Shown here: positions 15,696 to 20,981 of the stretch, one piece after another
Numbering within the stretch: position 1 is the stretch's first letter
Layout: every line of letters begins with the position of its first letter
Assembly: GCA_023400405.1 (NCBI GenBank)
Contig: JAEXFD010000047.1
Coordinates: 1 to 24,168 of the forward strand
Source: Pseudomonadota bacterium
GTDB taxonomy: Bacteria; Pseudomonadota; Alphaproteobacteria; Sphingomonadales; Sphingomonadaceae
Length of the DNA stretch: 24,168 nucleotides
Direction of reading: 5' to 3'
Program-made: the position numbers and the translations under genes
Notes under the pieces: model-generated
The model's database searches: none
Told to the model about the DNA's origin: nothing
Seen by the model: only the letters and a program-made list of their open reading frames with translations

Positions 15696-15875
15696 GTGCC
15701 CAGCACCAAGCTCAGCGTCTGCCGCCGCAAGGCGCGCTACGCCTCGGTGGAGGACGCACGCCTCGCCGCCCGCGCGTCCGGCCTGGTCCTGCGCCCCTAT
15801 CGATGCGACCGTTGCTTCGCCTACCATCTGACCAGTCGGACCAAGGGCAAGCCGATGTCGCGCCCGGCTCAGTGA
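15696..15875 (+). CDS. 59-aa CxxC small protein, GTG start
   Basis: Reading from GTG at 15696 to TGA at 15873-15875 gives a basic 59-residue protein. It starts PSTKLSVCRRKARYASVEDA, has a short Ala-rich helix, then RPYRCDRCFAYHLTSRTKGK. Cys8, the CxxC pair and the following His suggest a small zinc-ribbon-like fold. A stop codon 12 bases upstream limits the start to this GTG; GAGGAGGAG (15672-15680) is a somewhat distant ribosome-binding site, with AAGAAG closer. I recall similar short proteins being common in sphingomonads without a known function. It could bind nucleic acid. It lies downstream of the M2 gene and the inverted-repeat element. Confidence 0.75.
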   Translation: MPSTKLSVCRRKARYASVEDARLAARASGLVLRPYRCDRCFAYHLTSRTKGKPMSRPAQ

Positions 15876-15890
15876 CCCGAGCGCATTCGG

Positions 15891-15915
15891 TTGCAATGTA
15901 GGATTTCGGCTGCTT
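15891..15915 (+). repeat. dispersed repeat B, copy 2
   Basis: This matches 7717-7741 at 24 of 25 positions (TTGCAATGTAGGATTTCG is identical) and is followed by CGCTCT where the first copy has GCTCT. It starts 15 bases after the stop of the 59-aa gene, in non-coding DNA. In both cases the repeat is downstream of a plus-strand gene. Confidence 0.8.
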
Positions 15916-16080
15916 CGCTCTGCCGTCTCTGTCAGGCAAGGGAAGGGCAAATCATGGGAACCGCAGGTGAATTTGCGGGCAGCGCGCTGCTCGAATGGCC
16001 ATGTCGCTCGGAGCGCCTCAAGGGCGGAACGCGCGTCACGCCGGGCGCATCGCGCGTCCGCGGGGGGCGACGCGAGCCCG

Positions 16081-16108
16081 GACGTGCCCTAAACTTCCTA
16101 AACTTCCG
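16081..16108 (+). repeat. dispersed 28-base repeat A, copy 2
   Basis: Identical over 28 bases to 4014-4041, with the core CCTAAACTTCCTAAACTTCC at 16088-16107. It lies between the 59-aa gene and the acidic 46-aa gene, which converge on it, ending seven bases short of the latter's stop. The bases around it are not related to those around copy 1, so the repeat unit really is short. Apart from the two repeat copies, 15876-16114 holds nothing I recognise. Confidence 0.85.
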
Positions 16109-16114
16109 AGCGAC

Positions 16115-16255
16115 TCAATCTTCCGGCGCGTCCTCGTCCGGGATCAGGTTCTCGTCGGCGATCTGCGCGTCCCATTCGGCGGAGCTGTCGGTGCCGTCGG
16201 GCTGGTGGGCGTGGGGCTTGGGTTCTGATTCGGGCTGCTTCTCGGGATCGGTCAT
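16115..16255 (-). CDS. 46-aa acidic small protein downstream of amn
   Basis: Reading on the minus strand from ATG at 16255 gives MTDPEKQPESEPKPHAHQPD, a Gly-Thr-Asp-Ser linker, SSAEWDAQIADENLIPDEDA and a PED end. It is strongly acidic, with no Cys and no hydrophobic segment, so it is cytoplasmic and probably partly disordered, with a short amphipathic stretch around EWDAQIADENLI. A GGAG site is well placed before the ATG, and the gene starts 12 bases after the amn stop, so it is co-transcribed and perhaps translationally coupled. Function unknown; a small modulator of the upstream enzyme is only a guess. Confidence 0.65.
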   Translation of the reverse strand: MTDPEKQPESEPKPHAHQPDGTDSSAEWDAQIADENLIPDEDAPED

Positions 16256-16267
16256 CGCATCGGCTCC

Positions 16268-17704
16268 TTATCTGAACGGCGGCTCATTGAACGCGCGCAG
16301 CTTGCGGGAATGGAGACGCTCGCCGGCGCGGCGAAGTTCCTCGACCGTCTCGATGCCGATCTTGAGATGCTCGGCGATCGCACGCTCGTAGAAGCGGTTG
16401 GCTTGGCCGGGCAGCTTGAGTTCGCCATGCAGCGGCTTGTCGGAAACGCAGAGCAGCGTCCCATAGGGCACGCGGAAGCGATAGCCCTGGGCGGCCAGCG
16501 TCGCGCTCTCCATGTCGACGCCGACCGCGCGGCTCAGCGAGAAGCGCAGCGCCGATTGCGAATAGCGCAGCTCCCAGTTGCGATCGTCGGTGGTGACGAT
16601 CGTGCCGGTGCGCAGCCGCTGCTTCAATTCCTCGCCCGACTGGCCCGAGACGGTCTCGGCCGCTTTGGCCAACGCAAGCTGGACCTCGGCGATCGCCGGG
16701 ATCGGAATTTCGGGCGGCAGCACGTCGTCCATGATGTGATCGTCGCGCAGATAGGCGTGGGCGAGGACATAGTCGCCGATCCGCTGGCTGGGGCGCAGGC
16801 CGCCGCAATGGCCGATCATCAGCCACGCCTCCGGCCGCAGAACCGCGAGGTGATCGGTGATCGTCTTCGCGTTCGAGGGGCCGACGCCGATATTGACCAG
16901 CGTGATGCCGGTGCCGCCCGGCGCCATCAGGTGATAGGCCGGCATCTGGTGCCGTCGCCAGGCGCCGTCCGACACGAGGCGATCGGCCTCCTCGGCCGTC
17001 TCGATGACGATGCCGCCGGCGCCCGAAACTCCGGTGAACCGGCTGTCGGGACCCAATTGGCTGCACGCCCAGCGCACGAACTCGTCGACATAGCGATGAT
17101 AGTTGGTGAACAGGATATATTGCTGGAAATGCTCGGTCGGCGTGCCGGTATAGTGCCGAAGGCGCGCAAGCGAGAAGTCGGTGCGCAGCGCGTCGAACAG
17201 CGCCAGCGGGCGGACATTGTCGCTGTTCACCCACAGGCCGTCGGCAATCTCGTCGCCGATATGGGCAAGCTCGGTCGCCGGAAAATGCCGCGCCAGCTCG
17301 GTCGCAGAGACCTCGTCGAGACTCAGCACATGGGCAGGATCGAGCACATAAGGGAAGGGGATTTCCTGCCGTCCGGTGACCGCATGCACCTCGACGTCAT
17401 AATCCTCGATCAGCAGCGTGAGCTGCTCGACCAGATAATCGGCGAACATCGCCGGCTTGGTGACGGTGGTGCGATATTCGCCCGCCTCGACCATCCGCCC
17501 GAACGAGCGGGGAGGGACCGGGCGGTCGACTCCGCCGCGATAGACCAGCCGGAGTTCCGGATAGGCGAAGCTGCCGTCATGGCGGCTTTCGGGGTCGGGC
17601 GGGGTGCCGTCGGTGAGGTAGCGATTGAGCGCCGTCTGCAGGCGATCGACCGAGGCGCTATAGAGTCGCTCGAGATCGGCGACGATGTCGGAAACGAGAG
17701 TCAT
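16268..17704 (-). CDS. amn: AMP nucleosidase
   Basis: A 478-residue enzyme that hydrolyses AMP to adenine and ribose 5-phosphate, adjusting adenylate pools in the cytoplasm. The N-terminal regulatory domain begins LERLYSASVDRLQTALNRYL, close to the start seen in E. coli Amn. It continues through the FPYVLDPAHVLSLDEVSATELARHFP region. The C-terminal nucleoside-phosphorylase-like domain has GGTGITLVNIGVGPSNAKT, the MIGHCGGLRPSQRIGDYVLA active-site loop and VGVDMESATLAAQGYRF, which binds ribose. Length is normal. The ATG at 17704 lies within a 13-bp hairpin and lacks a clear ribosome-binding site. It probably reads on from the upstream stress gene and into the 46-aa gene. Confidence 0.95.
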   Translation of the reverse strand: MTLVSDIVADLERLYSASVDRLQTALNRYLTDGTPPDPESRHDGSFAYPELRLVYRGGVDRPVPPRSFGRMVEAGEYRTTVTKPAMFADYLVEQLTLLIEDYDVEVHAVTGRQEIPFPYVLDPAHVLSLDEVSATELARHFPATELAHIGDEIADGLWVNSDNVRPLALFDALRTDFSLARLRHYTGTPTEHFQQYILFTNYHRYVDEFVRWACSQLGPDSRFTGVSGAGGIVIETAEEADRLVSDGAWRRHQMPAYHLMAPGGTGITLVNIGVGPSNAKTITDHLAVLRPEAWLMIGHCGGLRPSQRIGDYVLAHAYLRDDHIMDDVLPPEIPIPAIAEVQLALAKAAETVSGQSGEELKQRLRTGTIVTTDDRNWELRYSQSALRFSLSRAVGVDMESATLAAQGYRFRVPYGTLLCVSDKPLHGELKLPGQANRFYERAIAEHLKIGIETVEELRRAGERLHSRKLRAFNEPPFR

Positions 17705-17734
17705 CTTCGAGCGCTAATGCCCGAAGATGACTCT
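17697..17734 (-). promoter_or_regulatory. 13-bp hairpin enclosing the amn start codon
   Basis: AGAGTCATCTTCG (17697-17709) and CGAAGATGACTCT (17722-17734) are perfect reverse complements around a 12-base loop. In the amn message the ATG (complement of 17702-17704) lies in the 3' arm, so the start codon and the first codons would be paired. No ribosome-binding site is visible in the loop. Confidence 0.75.
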
Positions 17735-17746
17735 GGCAAGACGGCA

Positions 17747-17761
17747 GCGCCGATCCGGCGC
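17747..17761 (-). other. short hairpin between the stress gene and amn
   Basis: GCGCCG (17747-17752) and CGGCGC (17756-17761) pair around ATC, six bases after the stop of the upstream small gene. It lacks a U-tract. It could weaken read-through into amn or simply protect the upstream message. Confidence 0.35.
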
Positions 17762-17767
17762 GGCCGA

Positions 17768-18010
17768 TTACTTCTTCGACTTGGCGGGTCCGCCCGACTT
17801 CTCGCCGCCGAGCTGGGTCGCCGCATAGGCGGCGCCGCCCACCGCGGCTGCGACGCCGGCAGCAATGCCGGCCGCGGCGACCGGATGTTCCTTCACTGCC
17901 GTCACGGTGGCGTCGAGCGCGTCGCCGATCGCCTCCTGCGCCTGGGCAATGAAGCTCTTCGAATCGGCGGTCTCGCCGGGGGTGCTGTTCGCGGTTTCGG
18001 TCTCGGCCAT
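17768..18010 (-). CDS. small Ala/Gly-rich protein under stress control
   Basis: An 80-residue protein with an acidic, Thr/Ser-rich start (MAETETANSTPGETADSK), an amphipathic helix (FIAQAQEAIGDALDATVTAVKEHP), one short Ala/Gly/Val hydrophobic segment (about 50-70, VAAAGIAAGVAAAVGGAAYAATQL) and a Lys/Gly tail. The layout recalls ElaB/YqjD-like tail-anchored membrane proteins (DUF883 type), but I cannot confirm homology. ATG at 18010 is chosen over 18016 because AAGGGAG is eight bases from it and only two from the other. A perfect EcfG promoter lies just upstream, so it is probably induced in the general stress response. Confidence 0.75.
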   Translation of the reverse strand: MAETETANSTPGETADSKSFIAQAQEAIGDALDATVTAVKEHPVAAAGIAAGVAAAVGGAAYAATQLGGEKSGGPAKSKK

Positions 18011-18043
18011 GATCATAACTCCCTTGGTGAAGCGCGCCGAATC

Positions 18044-18068
18044 AACGCCGCCCCATCACGCCGGTTCC
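18044..18068 (-). promoter_or_regulatory. perfect EcfG-type general stress promoter
   Basis: On the minus strand, GGAAC (18068-18064), 16 bases, CGTT (18047-18044). This is the exact consensus known for alphaproteobacterial EcfG sigma factors. Transcription would start some ten bases later and reach the ribosome-binding site at 18025-18019. It drives the small Ala-rich gene and possibly amn and the 46-aa gene. Confidence 0.75.
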
Positions 18069-18088
18069 GTAGCGGCATCCGCTTCGGA

Positions 18089-18571
18089 TCAGAGCCGGCC
18101 CAGCATATATTCGGCCGAGCTGACTTCGAACTGGCCGGGCGCCTCGACATTGAGCTGCTCGATCGTCCCGTCGTTGACGACCATCGAAAAACGCTGGCCG
18201 CGCGTGCCCATGCCGAATTTCGATCCGTCCAATTCGAGCCCGGCTGCCTTGGGCAGGCCGCCATTGCCGTCGGCGAGCATCGTCACCTTGCCCTCGACGC
18301 CGCTCGCCTTGCCCCAGGCACCCATCACGAAGGCGTCGTTGACTGCGGTGCATGCGATTTCGTCGATGCCCTTGGCCTTCAGTTCCTCGGCCTTTTCGAC
18401 GAAGCCCGGCAGGTGCTTGGCCGAGCAGGTCGGCGTGAAGGCGCCCGGCACCGAGAACAGCGCGACGCGCCGTCCGGCAAAATAATCGTCGGAGCTGATC
18501 TGTTCGGGCCCCGCTTCGGTCACCTTGACGAAATTGACGCTCGGAAAGCGGTCACCGGCCTGGATCGTCAT
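18089..18571 (-). CDS. peroxiredoxin (Prx5/redoxin type)
   Basis: A 160-residue thiol peroxidase that reduces H2O2 and organic peroxides in the cytoplasm, using glutathione/glutaredoxin or thioredoxin. The peroxidatic site PGAFTPTC places the catalytic Cys at 49, with SAKHLPGF following as in the Prx5 group. A second Cys, Cys74 in DEIACTAVNDAFVMGAW, is at the position common in Prx5 proteins. ATG at 18571 is preferred to GTG at 18589, since AGAGGA lies eight bases before it. The gene ends about 20 bases before the EcfG promoter of the next minus-strand gene. It starts about 100 bases from the divergent yqgE. Confidence 0.93.
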   Translation of the reverse strand: MTIQAGDRFPSVNFVKVTEAGPEQISSDDYFAGRRVALFSVPGAFTPTCSAKHLPGFVEKAEELKAKGIDEIACTAVNDAFVMGAWGKASGVEGKVTMLADGNGGLPKAAGLELDGSKFGMGTRGQRFSMVVNDGTIEQLNVEAPGQFEVSSAEYMLGRL

Positions 18572-18673
18572 TGCAGCTATCCTCTTCACCTAAGTTCGGA
18601 TGCTCAATCGGCGCCTATCATGACATTTTCAAGCGTGGCGGAGCCGAAAACCGGGCGCTACGTTGAGCGGGCA

Positions 18674-19234
18674 ATGGACTCGGCACGCTTCCTCACCGGT
18701 CAGTTCCTGCTCGCCATGCCCGGGATCGGCGATCCCCGCTTCGAGCGGGCGATCATCGCGGTGTGCGCGCATGACCAGGATGGCGCGCTCGGCATCGGCA
18801 TCGGCGAGACGATCGAGGGGCTGACGCTGCACGATTTGCTCGAACAGTTCGAGATCGAGCCTGGAGAGGCACCCGATATGCCCGTGCATTTCGGAGGACC
18901 GGTCGAGCCGCGCCGGGGGTTCGTGCTCCACTCTCCCGACTGGGGCGGGCAGGATACGATCGACGTGGGTGGGCGCTGGGCGCTTTCCGGCACGATCGAC
19001 GTGCTGCGCGCGATCGCCGAGGGCAACGGGCCCTCGAAATGGCTCGTCGCGCTCGGCTATGCGGGCTGGGGAGAGGGCCAGCTCGACGCCGAAATGGCGC
19101 GGCACGGCTGGTTCAGCACCGACGGCAACCCCGATCTCATCTATGATGTCGAGACCGACGAGCGCTGGGAATCGAGCTTCGTCGCCGCCGGGATCGATCC
19201 CCGGCTGCTCGCTTCGGGTGCCGGGACGGCCTGA
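18674..19234 (+). CDS. yqgE: YqgE/AlgH family protein (UPF0301)
   Basis: A 186-residue member of the YqgE/AlgH family: SARFLTGQFLLAMPGIGDPRFERAIIAVCAHD at the start, then GALGIGIGETI, the VHFGGPVEPRRGFVLHS core and a late GYAGWGEGQLDAEMARHGWF stretch, all conserved in the family. The function is unsettled despite a known fold. ATG at 18674 fits the usual family start (SxFLTGQFLLAMP) and has a GAGCGG site; an in-frame ATG at 18620 would add 18 residues and has no ribosome-binding site. The gene is divergent from the peroxiredoxin and ends just before the ahcY promoter. Cytoplasmic. Confidence 0.92.
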   Translation: MDSARFLTGQFLLAMPGIGDPRFERAIIAVCAHDQDGALGIGIGETIEGLTLHDLLEQFEIEPGEAPDMPVHFGGPVEPRRGFVLHSPDWGGQDTIDVGGRWALSGTIDVLRAIAEGNGPSKWLVALGYAGWGEGQLDAEMARHGWFSTDGNPDLIYDVETDERWESSFVAAGIDPRLLASGAGTA

Positions 19235-19242
19235 CCCCGATT

Positions 19243-19270
19243 TTGCGATCGGCTGCGTTCGTCATATAAA
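19243..19270 (+). promoter_or_regulatory. candidate ahcY promoter
   Basis: TTGCGA (19243-19248), 16 bases, TATAAA (19265-19270). The -10 box lies inside a perfect 20-base palindrome. Transcription would start near 19277, leaving a leader of about 100 bases before ahcY. Confidence 0.6.
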
Positions 19271-19283
19271 GATATCTTTATAT
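19264..19283. promoter_or_regulatory. perfect 20-bp palindrome overlapping the ahcY promoter
   Basis: ATATAAAGATATCTTTATAT equals its own reverse complement over all 20 bases. It is AT-only apart from one G and one C, in GC-rich surroundings, and covers the -10 box and start point. This form and place fit an operator of the ArsR-type SahR regulator, which senses S-adenosylhomocysteine and controls ahcY and methionine genes in Proteobacteria (known from comparative genomics). The match of this exact sequence to the SahR motif is from memory. Confidence 0.75.
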
Positions 19284-19374
19284 TCGGATTGCGCGGAATC
19301 GGCGGAGCGGCTAGGGCGCGCGCAATGGCGGCCGGCGAGTCCGGCTCCGATGCAACCAGTTTGGAGAAGCAAGC

Positions 19375-20769
19375 GTGGCTACCCAGGATTACGTGATCAA
19401 GGACATCGAACTCGCCGGCTTCGGCCGCAAGGAGATCGAGATCGCCGAGACCGAGATGCCCGGCCTGATGGCGCTGCGCCAGGAGTTCGGCGCCTCGAAG
19501 CCGCTCAAGGGCGCGCGGATCACCGGCTCGCTCCACATGACGATCCAGACCGCGGTGCTGATCGAGACGCTCAAGGAACTCGGCGCCGAGCTGCGCTGGG
19601 CGACCTGCAACATCTATTCGACCCAGGACCACGCTGCGGCCGCCATCGCCGCCGCCGGCATCCCCGTCTTCGCCGTGAAGGGCGAGACGCTGGAGGAATA
19701 TTGGGATTACGTCATCCGCATCTTCGACTGGGGCCAGGACCAGACCGCCAACATGATCCTCGACGATGGTGGCGACGCCACTATGTTCGCGCTGTGGGGC
19801 GCGCGCGTCGAGGCTGGTGAGGAACTGTTCACCCCGTCGAACGAAGAGGAAGAGATCTTCGTCGCGACGCTGAAGCGCTTCCTCGCCGAGCGTCCGGGCT
19901 ATCTCACCAAGACCGTCCAGACGATCAAGGGCGTCTCGGAAGAGACCACCACCGGCGTCCATCGCCTCTATGAGCTGTCGAAGAAGGGCAAGCTGCCCTT
20001 CCCGGCGATCAACGTCAACGACAGCGTCACCAAGTCGAAGTTCGACAATCTCTATGGTTGCAAGGAATCGCTCGTCGACGCGATCCGCCGCGCCACCGAC
20101 GTGATGCTCGCCGGCAAGGTCGCCTGCGTCGCCGGCTTCGGCGATGTCGGCAAGGGCTCGGCCGCGTCGCTGCGCAACGGCGGCGCCCGCGTGATCGTGA
20201 CCGAGATCGACCCGATCTGCGCGCTGCAGGCGGCGATGGAAGGCTATGAAGTCGTGACGATGGAAGAGGCCGCCACCCGCGCCGACATCTTCGTCACCGC
20301 CACCGGCAACGAGGGCGTGCTCACCGTCGATCATATGCGCGCGATGAAGAACATGGCGATCGTCTCCAACATCGGCCACTTCGACAGCGAGATCGAGATC
20401 GCCGGCCTGGCCAATTTCAAGTGGACCGAGATCAAGCCGCAGGTCGACGAAGTCGAGTTCCCGGACGGCAAGAAGATCATCGTGCTGTCCAAGGGTCGCC
20501 TGGTGAACCTCGGCAACGCGACCGGCCATCCGTCGTTCGTGATGTCGTCGAGCTTCACCAACCAGGTCCTCGCGCAGATCGAGCTGTGGACCGGCGCGGA
20601 CAAGTACAAGAACGAAGTCTACGTGCTCCCGAAGCACCTGGACGAGAAGGTCGCCGCGCTGCACCTCGAGAAGCTGGGCGTGAAGCTCACCAAGCTCTCG
20701 CAGAAGCAGGCGGACTATATCGGCGTGCCCGTGGAAGGGCCGTTCAAGCCGGATCATTACCGGTATTGA
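19375..20769 (+). CDS. ahcY: S-adenosylhomocysteine hydrolase
   Basis: This NAD-dependent cytoplasmic enzyme splits S-adenosylhomocysteine into adenosine and homocysteine, restoring the methylation cycle. The 464-residue protein begins VIKDIELAGFGRKEIEIAE and has the conserved LHMTIQTAVLIETL and CNIYSTQDHAAAAIA substrate segments. It also has NVNDSVTKSKFDNLYGC with the catalytic Lys/Asp, and the NAD-binding loop GFGDVGKG at 254-261. The C-terminal KPDHYRY is the typical dimer-partner NAD contact. The start is GTG at 19375, with GGAG eight bases before it, matching the family N-terminus. Control by the upstream palindrome is likely. A hairpin ends the transcript. Confidence 0.97.
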   Translation: MATQDYVIKDIELAGFGRKEIEIAETEMPGLMALRQEFGASKPLKGARITGSLHMTIQTAVLIETLKELGAELRWATCNIYSTQDHAAAAIAAAGIPVFAVKGETLEEYWDYVIRIFDWGQDQTANMILDDGGDATMFALWGARVEAGEELFTPSNEEEEIFVATLKRFLAERPGYLTKTVQTIKGVSEETTTGVHRLYELSKKGKLPFPAINVNDSVTKSKFDNLYGCKESLVDAIRRATDVMLAGKVACVAGFGDVGKGSAASLRNGGARVIVTEIDPICALQAAMEGYEVVTMEEAATRADIFVTATGNEGVLTVDHMRAMKNMAIVSNIGHFDSEIEIAGLANFKWTEIKPQVDEVEFPDGKKIIVLSKGRLVNLGNATGHPSFVMSSSFTNQVLAQIELWTGADKYKNEVYVLPKHLDEKVAALHLEKLGVKLTKLSQKQADYIGVPVEGPFKPDHYRY

Positions 20770-20775
20770 TTTGAT

Positions 20776-20809
20776 CGAGGCCCGACGCGCAGTGTCGCGG
20801 CGGGCCTCG
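20776..20809 (+). terminator. ahcY terminator hairpin
   Basis: CGAGGCCCG (20776-20784) pairs with CGGGCCTCG (20801-20809), with an inner CGCG-CGCG stem after one mismatch. It starts seven bases after the ahcY stop. Only C and four A follow, so it has no U-tract. Confidence 0.65.
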
Positions 20810-20851
20810 CAAAACGGCTGTGACCTTTGGGCAACAGTGTTCGCTTTTAAT

Positions 20852-20924
20852 CGCATTCACTCCGCATTCACCGCCGCCGGGGACCAAGTATGACGGCTTG
20901 GCAAAAAATTGGACACATTTGTGT
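20852..20924 (+). promoter_or_regulatory. TonB receptor leader: direct and inverted repeats
   Basis: Two direct copies of CGCATTCAC (20852-20860 and 20863-20871) are 11 bases apart, about one helical turn. Further on, ACACA (20913-20917) and TGTGT (20920-20924) form an inverted repeat with a two-base spacer, within an AT-rich stretch after an A6 run. One or both may be regulator sites. No clear -35/-10 pair stands out. Confidence 0.4.
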
Positions 20925-20981
20925 GAAATTCAGATCGCTCTCGATCGGCGTTTGATTGGCGCCGCCATAAAGGGGCGATTA

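Noticed and set aside
16310..18673. Long plus-strand frame running through amn and on into yqgE
   Set aside because: The first part is antisense to amn, the small stress gene and the peroxiredoxin; only the part from 18674 onward is a recognisable protein (YqgE).
19277..19374. SAH or SAM riboswitch in the ahcY leader
   Set aside because: The leader is long enough, but I cannot find the conserved core of the SAH, SAM-II or SAM/SAH classes. A covariance-model scan of 19270-19380 would settle it.
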